Part shown: piece after piece, positions 44,692 through 52,402 of the stretch
How the letters are laid out: each line of letters opens with the position of its first letter
Position numbering within the stretch: position 1 is the first letter of the stretch
From: Bryobacteraceae bacterium
GTDB taxonomy: Bacteria; Acidobacteriota; Terriglobia; Bryobacterales; Bryobacteraceae
DNA length: 64,000 nt
Reading direction: 5' to 3'
Assembly: GCA_026129905.1 (NCBI GenBank)
Contig: JAHCHE010000005.1
Coordinates: 248,001 to 312,000, forward strand
Made by a program: the position numbers and the translations under genes
The notes under the pieces: generated by a model
Databases searched by the model: none
Told to the model about the DNA's origin: nothing
Seen by the model: the letters and a program-made list of their open reading frames with translations, nothing else

Positions 44692-45582
44692 CTATCCCCG
44701 CAGATGGCGGTTGAAGAACTCCAGCGTTCGCTTCCAGGCCAGCTTCGCCGCGGCTTCGTCGTAGCGCGGCGTCGTGTCGTTGTGGAAGCCGTGGTTCGTG
44801 TTCTCGTAGAAATGGGCCGTGTACGTGGCGTGGTTCGCCTTCAACGCCTCCTCGTACGCGGGCCAGCCGTCGTTGATTCGCTTGTCGAGCGATGCGTAGT
44901 GCAGCAGCAGCGGCGCCTTGATCCGAGGGACGTCTTCGGCCGGCGCCTGTCCCCCGTAGAACGGCGCGGCCGCCGACAGGTCCGCGCCCAGGCGCACCGC
45001 CAGCGCGTTGGCGACGCCTCCGCCAAAGCAGAAGCCGACGACGCCGATCTTCCCCGTGCAGTCCTCCCGCTCCTTCAGCCACCGGGCCGACGCGACGAAG
45101 TCTTCGACCATCTTGCTCCGGTCCACCTGGCGGAACAGTTCACCGGCCTTTTCGTTGTCGCCGGGATAGCCGCCGACGCTCGTGAGGCCGTCGGGGGCGA
45201 AGGCGAGGAGGTTCTCCGTGCCCAGCCGTCGCGCGACGTCCTCGATGTAGGGATTCAGCCCCCGGTTCTCATGGATTACCAGCACGCCCGGCAGTTTCCC
45301 GGTTTTCGCCGGCCGGACGAGATAGCCCCGGATCCCGCCGTTGCCCTGCGGCGAGGGAACGGTGGCATATTCGGTCCGGATGCGCGCGTCGTCCTTGGCC
45401 ACCTGCTCCGCCCATGCGTAGTTGGGCCGCAAGCTTTCCCAGATCGCCGTTGCGGTGAGCCCTCCGCTGGCGAACCTCTTGGCGCCGTCCAGAAAGGAGC
45501 GCCGGTCGATATCGCCGTGCACGTAACGGTCGAACAGATCCAGCAGTTCCTGCGGAAAGTCGGAAGCCTTCTTTCGTTCCAT
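44692..45582 (-). CDS. Dienelactone hydrolase-family protein
   Basis: The 296-aa protein has an alpha/beta hydrolase domain with the dienelactone hydrolase triad: Cys185 in VVGFCFGGG, Asp in [10 protein letters not shown] and His in [10 protein letters not shown]; the oxyanion region is [21 protein letters not shown]. Dienelactone hydrolases open the lactone ring in chlorocatechol degradation, but many homologs have other ester substrates, so the specific reaction is not assigned. Residues 26-40 ([16 protein letters not shown]) look like a degenerate twin-arginine leader within the first 50 residues, preceded by a longer N-terminal helix. The 131 bp up to the 175-aa gene hold no gene. Confidence 0.82.
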   Translation of the reverse strand: MERKKASDFPQELLDLFDRYVHGDIDRRSFLDGAKRFASGGLTATAIWESLRPNYAWAEQVAKDDARIRTEYATVPSPQGNGGIRGYLVRPAKTGKLPGVLVIHENRGLNPYIEDVARRLGTENLLAFAPDGLTSVGGYPGDNEKAGELFRQVDRSKMVEDFVASARWLKEREDCTGKIGVVGFCFGGGVANALAVRLGADLSAAAPFYGGQAPAEDVPRIKAPLLLHYASLDKRINDGWPAYEEALKANHATYTAHFYENTNHGFHNDTTPRYDEAAAKLAWKRTLEFFNRHLRG

Positions 45583-45775
45583 GGGAGCCCCTCGTTATCG
45601 GATGAGAATAGCACAACGCGTGCGCCGCTTTGCTGTCAATCGACCTGTACCTTCCGGCCGGCGCGCGCGGCGGCAACTGAGCCCGAGCGCGCCAACCCTC
45701 CGAAGAGTTCACGGCGAAAGCGGCGTTTCGTTTCTCCGGCGCGAGAGAAAAAGCCGCAAAAGCCGCAGATTCCTC

Positions 45776-45810
45776 TTGACAGCAGGATAAAAGGGCCTGA
45801 AGATATATGG
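45776..45810 (+). promoter_or_regulatory. Weak promoter candidate before the respiratory operon
   Basis: A perfect TTGACA (45776-45781) lies ~70 nt upstream of the regulator gene. No good -10 hexamer stands at 16-18 nt; AGATAT/GATATA at 45801-45807 is at a 19-20 nt spacing. The assignment is therefore weak. 45583-45852 (270 bp) contains no gene that I can support. Confidence 0.3.
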
Positions 45811-45852
45811 GTGTGAATTAGACGTTCGGCGATTACCGGTTTGGCAGGCCCG

Positions 45853-46674
45853 ATGAGCGTGAACCACGACGTTCAGCTATTGACGACAGGGAAGGCGGCC
45901 GAACTGCTGGGCGTGACCCCGGACACCGTGCTTCGATGGATCCGGAAGGGTCGCCTTCCCGCCTGCTACACGGCCGGCGGCCATTGTCGTATCCGTCTTC
46001 AGGACCTCCAGGCCCTGCTCGGCGCCCCGCCGGAATGCGAGCGGGCGCGTGCCGAGGGCGGTTCCCCTCCCTTGTTCTGCTGGGAATACCTGCACCCCGA
46101 CGGCAGCATTCCGGAAGCTTGCGAAAAGTGCCTGGTGTACCGCGTCCGGGCGGCGTGGTGTTTCCGGCTGGCGCAACTGGAGCGGGACATCGGGCATGCG
46201 AAAAGCTTCTGCCCGGAATCCTGCGAGGAGTGCGCGTACTTCCGGCGGGTCAGCCGGCGCGAGACCAACGTGCTCGTCGTTTCGTCGGATGCGGAGCTGA
46301 TCTCGGCGCTGGCGGCCCGGCCTGGAGGCGCTCTCGCGCTGCGGTTCGCGCGGAACCTGTACGAGGCTTCCGCTATGATGCACGAGTTCCGGCCCGCGTT
46401 CGTGGTTCTGGACGCGGGCGAGCGGAGCGACATCAACGAAGCGCTGGATTGCCTGGCTTCGGACCCCCGGGCGCCGGGATTGCACGTAATCCTAGCCGTA
46501 CGCACGCTTCGGAAGCGGAGCGCCTGGCGTACAGGGCGGTTCGTGGCCGCGGTGCTGGAGAAGCCGTTCGGGGCCGCGGAAGTAGAAGGGGTGATCCGCG
46601 AACTTCCGGTTCAGACGCTTTTCGGTCCGGAATCGTCGAAAACTCCCCAGAAGGAAGATCAACATGCAGGCTGA
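45853..46674 (+). CDS. MerR/excisionase-type HTH regulator with Cys-rich linker and receiver-like domain
   Basis: ATG 45853 gives 273 aa (TTG 45841 would add four). Residues ~9-56 are a MerR/BldC-type winged helix (LLTTGKAAELLGVTPDTVLRWIRKGRLPACYTAGGHCRI). Then ~75 residues carry eight Cys (residues 62, 76, 90, 93, 103, 120, 124, 127; two more, 38 and 45, are in the HTH), including CEKC and CPESCEEC. Residues ~138-255 resemble a CheY receiver: VLVVSSD, VVLDAG with the phospho-acceptor-like Asp187, and LEKPF with the conserved Lys. The Cys set could bind Zn or an Fe-S cluster. The stop overlaps the Rieske start by 11 nt, so it is cotranscribed and probably controls this operon. Confidence 0.75.
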   Translation: MSVNHDVQLLTTGKAAELLGVTPDTVLRWIRKGRLPACYTAGGHCRIRLQDLQALLGAPPECERARAEGGSPPLFCWEYLHPDGSIPEACEKCLVYRVRAAWCFRLAQLERDIGHAKSFCPESCEECAYFRRVSRRETNVLVVSSDAELISALAARPGGALALRFARNLYEASAMMHEFRPAFVVLDAGERSDINEALDCLASDPRAPGLHVILAVRTLRKRSAWRTGRFVAAVLEKPFGAAEVEGVIRELPVQTLFGPESSKTPQKEDQHAG

Positions 46675-47110
46675 GACAAAGACCCCGCGGCGGGGCCTGG
46701 TGCGATGGCTGCTCGGCGGCGGTTTGACGGCGTCGGTGGCCTCGTTCCTCTATCCGGTGATCCGGTTCATGAACCCGCCCGAGGTTTCTGAAGCGGCGGT
46801 GAACGAGGCGAGCGTCGCCAAGGTCCAGGACTTCACGCTGAACAGCGGGAAGATCGTGAAATTCGGCAGCCGGCCCGTCCTGTTGATCCGGGCGGGCGAG
46901 TCGGACTGGCGGGCGTTTTCCGGGACCTGCACGCACCTGGACTGCACGGTCCAATATCAAACGGCAAGCCACCAGATCTGGTGCGCCTGTCACAACGGAT
47001 TTTACGATCTGAACGGCCGCGTTGTTTCCGGACCTCCGCCGCGTCCGCTGGAGGAGTACGCCGTTCACATCCGGGGCGACGAGGTGATCGTCACCCGCGG
47101 CGCGGGATAA
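46664..47110 (+). CDS. Rieske [2Fe-2S] protein of cytochrome bc complex
   Basis: This 148-aa protein has an N-terminal membrane helix with a twin-arginine-like start (PRRGLVRWLLGGGL, residues 8-21). The cluster ligands are in CTHLDC (residues ~93-98) and CACH (residues ~111-114): in each group the first Cys and the His bind iron and the other Cys pair forms the disulfide. After the His the sequence is NGFYD, so the usual CHGS Ser that raises redox potential is replaced by Gly while the Tyr is kept, pointing to a lower-potential, menaquinol-type complex (inference from family knowledge). A GAAGGAAG lies upstream of ATG 46664, inside the regulator's end. It precedes cytochrome b by 10 nt. Confidence 0.92.
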   Translation: MQAETKTPRRGLVRWLLGGGLTASVASFLYPVIRFMNPPEVSEAAVNEASVAKVQDFTLNSGKIVKFGSRPVLLIRAGESDWRAFSGTCTHLDCTVQYQTASHQIWCACHNGFYDLNGRVVSGPPPRPLEEYAVHIRGDEVIVTRGAG

Positions 47111-47120
47111 AGAGGGGGCG

Positions 47121-48221
47121 ATGCTCGCTGCCAGGGAAAACGAGAAGCGAGGCCCGCTGGGCTGGCTGGAGGACCGGCTGGGACTGGAATCGGTCCGCGA
47201 ATTCATCGCGCACAAGAGCGTGCCGAAGCATTCGGCGACGATGTGGTACTACTTCGGGGGCATCACGCTCTTCCTGTTCGTCATTCAGGTCCTTACCGGG
47301 ATTCTGCTGCTGCTGTACTACCGGCCGACGACGGCCGAGGCGTACGAGAGCGTTCAGTTCATCGTCACGCAGGTGAAGTTCGGGTGGCTCATCCGGTCGA
47401 TCCATAGCTGGAGCGCGAACCTGATGATCCTGACGGCGTTCATCCACATGTTCAGCGTGGTGTTTCTGCACGCCTACCGCAAGCCGCGCGAAGCAACGTG
47501 GCTGAGCGGCATCGCGCTGCTGGGGCTGGCGCTCGGGTTCGGCTTCAGCGGTTACCTGCTGCCGTGGAACACGGTGTCGTATTTCGCCACGAAAGTGGGT
47601 ACCGACATGGCGGCTTCCTTGCCGGTGATCGGACCGCCGGTGGCGCGGTTCCTGCGTGGCGGCGACGAAGTGGGCGGAGCGACGCTGACGCGGTTTTTCG
47701 GCTTCCACGTGGCGGTGCTGCCGGGGATCACTACGGTGATGCTGCTGGTTCACCTGGCGTTGGTGCAGCGGTGGAACATCAGCGTGCCGCCGTGGGTGGA
47801 GCGGCAATTTCGCGACCGCGGCCGCGAGGTTCCGCGGATGCCGTTCGCGCCCAACTTCTTTCTGCGGGAATTGATGGCCTGGTACGCGGCGCTGGCGGGC
47901 CTGGGCATTCTGGCGGCGCTGTTTCCGTGGGAGTTGGGAGATAAGGCGGACCCGTTCGCGCCGGCGCCGGCGGGCATCCATCCGGAGTGGTATTTTCTCG
48001 CGCCGTTCTACACGCTGAAGCTGATACCCAGTAACGTCTGGTTCATCGAAGGCGAACTGCTCGGACTGATCGGCTTCGGCCTGCTGGCCGTGTGGTGGGT
48101 TTGCCTGCCATTCTGGGCGACCGACCGCGCGGGGCAGGTGAAGACCCGGCTGGTCACCGGCGCAGGCGTGTTCCTGCTGTCCTACCTGGCCATCTTTTCC
48201 GCTCTGGGGTACTGGCAATGA
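47121..48221 (+). CDS. Full-length cytochrome b (cytochrome bc complex)
   Basis: The 366-aa protein combines the N-terminal four-helix and C-terminal parts of cytochrome b. The two b-heme His pairs are in IHSWSANLMILTAFIHMF (His about 94 and 108) and FGFHVAVLPGITTVMLLVHLALV. The Qo-site motif PEWY is present (PAGIHPEWYFLAPFYTLK). About eight membrane helices are visible. It oxidises quinol and passes one electron across the b hemes and one to the Rieske cluster. Here the usual cytochrome c1 or c gene is replaced by multiheme cytochromes. Its stop TGA overlaps the ATG of the nonaheme gene (ATGA), indicating coupled translation. An AGAGGGGG lies 2 nt before the start. Confidence 0.93.
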   Translation: MLAARENEKRGPLGWLEDRLGLESVREFIAHKSVPKHSATMWYYFGGITLFLFVIQVLTGILLLLYYRPTTAEAYESVQFIVTQVKFGWLIRSIHSWSANLMILTAFIHMFSVVFLHAYRKPREATWLSGIALLGLALGFGFSGYLLPWNTVSYFATKVGTDMAASLPVIGPPVARFLRGGDEVGGATLTRFFGFHVAVLPGITTVMLLVHLALVQRWNISVPPWVERQFRDRGREVPRMPFAPNFFLRELMAWYAALAGLGILAALFPWELGDKADPFAPAPAGIHPEWYFLAPFYTLKLIPSNVWFIEGELLGLIGFGLLAVWWVCLPFWATDRAGQVKTRLVTGAGVFLLSYLAIFSALGYWQ

Positions 48222-49465
48222 AGCTCAAACTGGCCATGCTCGCGTGCGCCGCCGCGCTGTGGGCGAAAGACTCCTGCCTTGAGTGCCATTCGGAGTTGGA
48301 CGGTTCGCTGGCGGCGCCGACGCAGGCGTTCAAGGACGACGTGCATAAGGGCCTCGGCTTCAGTTGCGTCCACTGCCACGGCGGCGACAGCTCGACCGAC
48401 GATCCCGAGCGCTCGATGAGCCGCGCCCGGGGGTTCCGGGGGAAGATCGCGCGGACCGCCGTGCCGGAGCTGTGCGCGCACTGCCACAGCGACGCCGCGC
48501 TGATTCACAAATACAATCCGAAACAGCGCGTGGACCAGATGGCGCAATACAAGACCAGCGTCCACGGACAGCGCCTGGCCAAAGGGGACGTCAACGTCGC
48601 CAACTGCGTGGACTGCCACAGCGTTCACAACATCCGCGCGGTGCGGAGCCCGCTCTCCCCGGTGCATCCGCTGCGGCTGCCCGACACCTGCTCGACTTGC
48701 CACTCCGACGCGAATCGCATGGCGAAGTACGGCATTCCATCCAACCAGCATGCCGAGTACCGCTCGAGCGTCCACTGGGAAGCGCTCGAAAAGCGCGGCG
48801 ACCTGTCGGCGCCGAGTTGCGCGTCGTGCCACGGTAACCATGGCGCGACCCCGCCCGAAGTTACCTCCGTCGCGGCGGTCTGCGGGACCTGCCACGTTTT
48901 GATGGAGAACCTCTATAAAGAGAGCCCGCACGAGCCGGTCTTTGCCGCCATGGAAAAAGGAGGGTGCGTGGTCTGCCACGGCAACCACGCGGTGGAACAT
49001 CCGACCACCGATCTGCTGGTGGGCAAGAGTTCCGTTTGCGCGGACTGCCACGAGGCGGACAGCGCCGGGGGCAAGGTGGCGGAAGAGATGGGCCGGTCGA
49101 TTCTCGAACTGCGCGCCGCGCTCGACCGTTCGGACGAGATTCTGGGGCGCGCCCGGCGCTCGGGCATGGAAGTTTCCGAGCCGCTGCTGCGGCAGATGGA
49201 AGGCCGCGAGAACCTGGTGAAGGCTCGCGTGGCCGTGCACGCGTTCGATGCCGCGGCAGTGCGCCAGCCGGTTCAGGACGGCCTGGCCATTGCCGCCGAG
49301 ACGCACAACGCCGGCGAAGAAGCCATGCGCGAGCGGGACTATCGCCGGATGGGCCTGGGCCTGTCGTTGATTGCCATCGCAGCGACGATGATCGGCCTGT
49401 GGCTGGCAATTCGTTCCATTGAAGGCCGGGAGAAACCGATTGCCTCTCCCGATGGAGGCGGATGA
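48218..49465 (+). CDS. Membrane-anchored nonaheme c-type cytochrome
   Basis: The start is ATG 48218 (a longer frame from 48092 lies inside cytochrome b and is rejected). The 415-aa protein has a signal peptide (1-16) and nine CxxCH heme motifs with Cys at residues 20, 50, 86, 130, 158, 201, 222, 250 and 274. A charged helical region follows (285-365), and a C-terminal membrane helix (about 372-395). It probably accepts electrons from the cytochrome bc proteins in the periplasm. The next gene overlaps by four bases (ATGA). The pattern of the motifs resembles NapC/c554-type multiheme carriers but no exact family could be assigned. Confidence 0.9.
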   Translation: MKLKLAMLACAAALWAKDSCLECHSELDGSLAAPTQAFKDDVHKGLGFSCVHCHGGDSSTDDPERSMSRARGFRGKIARTAVPELCAHCHSDAALIHKYNPKQRVDQMAQYKTSVHGQRLAKGDVNVANCVDCHSVHNIRAVRSPLSPVHPLRLPDTCSTCHSDANRMAKYGIPSNQHAEYRSSVHWEALEKRGDLSAPSCASCHGNHGATPPEVTSVAAVCGTCHVLMENLYKESPHEPVFAAMEKGGCVVCHGNHAVEHPTTDLLVGKSSVCADCHEADSAGGKVAEEMGRSILELRAALDRSDEILGRARRSGMEVSEPLLRQMEGRENLVKARVAVHAFDAAAVRQPVQDGLAIAAETHNAGEEAMRERDYRRMGLGLSLIAIAATMIGLWLAIRSIEGREKPIASPDGGG

Positions 49466-50577
49466 TGCGGCGGACAACTCTCACTTTGTTGCCGTGTTTG
49501 CTGGCGGGAACGGCCGCGGGCGCCGACCTGGCGCCGATCAGCAGTTCCGAAGTTTGCGGCAATTGCCACCGGGCGATTCACACCGCCTGGAAAGCGTCGG
49601 CTCACGCCCGCGCCATGGAGAGCCGTTTGTTCCAGGACGCGCTGGAACTGGCCGAAGGCGTTTCGGGTCCGTCCGCGAAGAAGGTGTGCCTGGGCTGTCA
49701 CGCGCCCCTGGCATTGCGCACCGGCGATCTCGCGCTCAAACAGAAGGTGAGTTGGGAGGGCGTAACCTGCGACTACTGTCACTCGGTTCGGAGCGTCTCG
49801 ACCGGCAAGGCGAATCCTGAAGCGACGCTCGAATTCTCGCTGGTGAAGAGCGGACCGCTCCAGGGAGCGAGTTCTCCGGCGCACGGCGCGGTGTTCTCCG
49901 ACGTTCACGTCTCGTCGCTGGTGTGCGCGCCCTGTCACGAATACCGGAACCCGCAGGGGCTCCAGGTGCTTACCACGTATTCCGAGTGGCAGGAAAGCCG
50001 TTACGGTAAAGAGAAGGCCTGGTGCCAATCCTGCCATATGGGCCGCGTGGCGGGCGCGGTGGTGGACCCGAGGGTGAAGGCTTCGGCCGGCGCGATGGTG
50101 AATCTCCACGAGATGCCCGGCAGCCGCTCCGTAAAGCAACTGGCCAAGGCGATCCAGACCCGGATGCGGGCCGATCGCAAAGGGGACAAGCTCGAGGTAG
50201 CGGTGGAAGTGGCGAATGTCGGAGCGGGCCACTACGTCCCGACGGGCTCGCCCATACGGCAGCTCATCCTCGACGTCACGGCGGACCATTATGGCGGCAA
50301 GGGCTACCGCGAGACGCGCGTCTACCGGAGGGCGATTCTCGATAGGGACGGCAAAGCGATCACCCACGAGCACCGGGCCTTTCTGGAGGGCGCGCGGGTG
50401 GAGTCCGATACGAGGCTCGCGCCGGGGGAACGGCGGACGGAAAATTTCTCGTTCGCGATACCCGGCGGCGCGCCGGTTCAGCTCAAGGCGCGGCTTTCCT
50501 ATTACTATTCGCCTATGGCCGCGGCGGAATCGGAACAGCGGGTTGTTGTCGGCGACATCAGCCGGCTTGTGAAGTGA
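49462..50577 (+). CDS. Pentaheme cytochrome c, c554-like
   Basis: The 371-aa protein has a signal peptide (1-21) and five CxxCH motifs with Cys at residues 32, 76, 103, 155 and 188. The N-terminal spacing and the VCGNCHRAIHTAWKASAHARAM segment resemble the cytochrome c554/c-prime family of ammonia oxidisers and dissimilatory multiheme proteins. Residues 205-371 form a heme-free beta-rich domain (VANVGAGHYVPTGSPIRQ), perhaps a substrate or partner-binding part. It overlaps the nonaheme gene by four bases, so both proteins are made from one transcript with the Rieske and cytochrome b. A terminal reductase or a further carrier is possible; the electron acceptor is unknown. Confidence 0.88.
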   Translation: MMRRTTLTLLPCLLAGTAAGADLAPISSSEVCGNCHRAIHTAWKASAHARAMESRLFQDALELAEGVSGPSAKKVCLGCHAPLALRTGDLALKQKVSWEGVTCDYCHSVRSVSTGKANPEATLEFSLVKSGPLQGASSPAHGAVFSDVHVSSLVCAPCHEYRNPQGLQVLTTYSEWQESRYGKEKAWCQSCHMGRVAGAVVDPRVKASAGAMVNLHEMPGSRSVKQLAKAIQTRMRADRKGDKLEVAVEVANVGAGHYVPTGSPIRQLILDVTADHYGGKGYRETRVYRRAILDRDGKAITHEHRAFLEGARVESDTRLAPGERRTENFSFAIPGGAPVQLKARLSYYYSPMAAAESEQRVVVGDISRLVK

Positions 50578-50604
50578 ACCAACAATTCCAAACCCCGGTT
50601 ATCG

Positions 50605-50664
50605 GGCCGAAGGCAACCTGCGGGCCGGGCGGCGGTTGGGAACCGCCGCGCAGGATGAGATCCT
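50605..50664 (+). repeat. Intergenic palindromic repeat, copy C
   Basis: It contains GGCCGAAGGCAACCTGC (50605-50621), the palindrome GGCGGTT, loop GGG, AACCGCC (50631-50647) and AGGAT, loop GAG, ATCCT (50652-50664). Copy B shares all three elements, and copy A shares the two palindromes with changed base pairs in the second one. Confidence 0.75.
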
Positions 50665-50718
50665 ACCCCGCATGTCGGCTGAAGTGGCATAAACGGAGCC
50701 TAAGTACAGGGTTTCACA

Positions 50719-50866
50719 AATACGGTTGCGTATCCGATTCGCATGTCATGTGGGGTAGGCCCGCGGCCTGCGGCGGCCTCTCAGGCCGCCCACACGGAGG
50801 CGGGCCGAGGGCCCGCCGCAGCTCAAGGAGCTGCCCCACGGCGCTGGATACGTCACCGTAATTCCG
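50719..50866. repeat. Hairpin-rich element with imperfect terminal inverted repeats
   Basis: Left end AATACGGTTGCGTATCC (50719-50735) and right end GGATACGTCACCGTAATT (50846-50863) are near-inverted copies; GTGGGG occurs inside the left end and CCCCAC inside the right end. Between them are three adjacent perfect hairpins: GGCGGCCT/AGGCCGCC (50772-50790), GGCGGGCC/GGCCCGCC (50799-50817) and CAGCTC/GAGCTG (50819-50833). No coding frame of note. It looks like a small MITE-type or REP cluster. Confidence 0.6.
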
Positions 50867-50897
50867 AACAAGACTCCTACGGAGCCACTCGCGCCGG

Positions 50898-52322
50898 CTA
50901 ATAGCTGAGAAGAACGTGCCAGATGTACAGGTACGCCAGCCCCTCGATGTCGTCCCACACCCGTTCCACCAGCCCGGCGTCTCCGAGCATCGGCGGCAGC
51001 TCTTTCACCTTGTTCTCCCAGGGAAGGCAGACGCCCGGCCGGACACTGGGCGCGGTCACCCAGGCGGGGAGCCCGGGCGTGCCGTTGGACGGCGGTATGA
51101 CGGGCTTCCTGGCAGCCGGCGAAGAAGGCGAACGGTAGACGCCGTACTCGCGGGTGAAATCGGTCATCGCCTTGAGATTCTCGATGGACGCGTCGTTCTG
51201 CATGATCGCGCTGGCGTCCATGATGTAGCCGCCGTCGCTCGCCACGGCGTCGATCAGTTTCTTGCAGTACGCTCGCACCTTGTCCGGCGTTCCCGCGCTG
51301 AGCAGCACGTTCGGCACGCCGCCGCTAAGGCAGAAACGGTTCCCCAGCGCCTGGTGGACTCGCTCGAAATTCCCCCGGTCGATGTGGAAAATGATGCTCC
51401 CGGCAGGCAGTTCCGCAAAGCGATGCAGGTGCGCATCCCAGTTGCCTTCCGCGTAAAACAGCACCTGGTTGCCGTGCGCCCACAGCGCTTCGACAATCGG
51501 CCGCAGCGTGGCCCAGTAGATTCTCTCGAAATGGTCGTGCGAGATGAAGGGAACGCAGCCCCGGTGCATCCAGATGGGTATCGGCAGGAGTTTTTCCCGA
51601 TCCGCGCTCGTCAGCGCGATGTAGCCGAGGTGCGGCATCAGCGCCTCACAGGCCTTCAGGACCTTGTCCGGAATCTCCTTCAAGTCGAATGCCAGCCCGA
51701 TGTAGCCCCGGAGTTTGTCCGCGAGAATGTCGAGCGGCGCTTTCAGCATGCCGCAGATGGACGATGGCGTTCCGCACTCCCGCCGCATCCTGTCGATCTG
51801 CGGCCCGAACGCGTTGAAGTAGCTCAGCATCGCCATGCCGCCCTTCACGAACGACAGGTTGTTGCGGTATGAGGTCGGCTGTCCCTTGGCGCTGACCTCC
51901 GAAGTCACGCGCGGCAGCCAGGTCTCGTACAGGTAGCGCGTGGGATTCTCGATGAGTTCATCGTATTCCTCCCGCCGCATGAACGCGTCGCGTTCCGACG
52001 GCTCCCGGTACTGGAACCCCACGTTCGGATCCACCTCGATGCCCGGCACGCCGTAGTAGCGCAGGCCGATCGCCTGGGTCAAACCGGTCCAGACATAGAC
52101 CATGTTCGGCACCACCGCGTCCCAGTCGAAATCGCGGCAGCACGTAATCACCGCCTCGAACGCTTTGCTGTAGTCGTGGGTGACTTCCTGGCACGTATAG
52201 CCGGCGTACCTGGCCGTGAACTCGGCCGCGAACGGCCGAATCGGTATTCGGTCCGGCATCCCGTTGCGCATCGCCTCGACGTAGCGGTTCAGACGCTCCG
52301 AGTAAAGCTGTTCGCTATCCAT
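50898..52322 (-). CDS. Uroporphyrinogen decarboxylase (URO-D)-superfamily protein
   Basis: ATG 52322 is chosen (GGAGG 8 nt upstream); a longer form from 52400 is possible. The 474-aa protein has a URO-D/methyltransferase-like barrel: early MPDRIPIRPFAAEFTARYAG, a KGGMAMLSYFNAFG stretch, HRGCVPFISHDHFERIYW, FYAEGNWDAHLHRFAELPAGSIIFHIDRGNFE, and a C-terminal LSGGVPNVLLSAGTPDKVRAYCKKLIDAVASDGGYIMDASAIMQNDA, which is the usual closing block. Such proteins are often corrinoid-methyltransferase relatives, not heme decarboxylases, since the family's porphyrin-binding Arg/Asp set is not obvious. It is transcribed away from the beta-propeller gene 80 bp away. Substrate unknown. Confidence 0.75.
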   Translation of the reverse strand: MDSEQLYSERLNRYVEAMRNGMPDRIPIRPFAAEFTARYAGYTCQEVTHDYSKAFEAVITCCRDFDWDAVVPNMVYVWTGLTQAIGLRYYGVPGIEVDPNVGFQYREPSERDAFMRREEYDELIENPTRYLYETWLPRVTSEVSAKGQPTSYRNNLSFVKGGMAMLSYFNAFGPQIDRMRRECGTPSSICGMLKAPLDILADKLRGYIGLAFDLKEIPDKVLKACEALMPHLGYIALTSADREKLLPIPIWMHRGCVPFISHDHFERIYWATLRPIVEALWAHGNQVLFYAEGNWDAHLHRFAELPAGSIIFHIDRGNFERVHQALGNRFCLSGGVPNVLLSAGTPDKVRAYCKKLIDAVASDGGYIMDASAIMQNDASIENLKAMTDFTREYGVYRSPSSPAARKPVIPPSNGTPGLPAWVTAPSVRPGVCLPWENKVKELPPMLGDAGLVERVWDDIEGLAYLYIWHVLLSY

Positions 52323-52402
52323 ACCCATTCCTCCGAATATTGTAGTCGGGTTGACGAGCCGCTGAGGCCGCTCCGGTTCTGGGGCCGCGTTGTTGGACAA
52401 TC

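Larger units (their letters stand above)
50578..50897. other. Intergenic repeat region without coding capacity
   Basis: These 320 bp lie between convergent stops. They hold copy C of the palindromic repeat (50605-50664) and a hairpin-rich element with near-inverted ends (50719-50866). No gene, RNA or promoter was recognised. Confidence 0.7.

Noticed and set aside
45776-45807. Strong promoter for the respiratory operon
   Set aside because: The TTGACA is perfect but the -10 is poorly placed, so it is listed only as a weak candidate.
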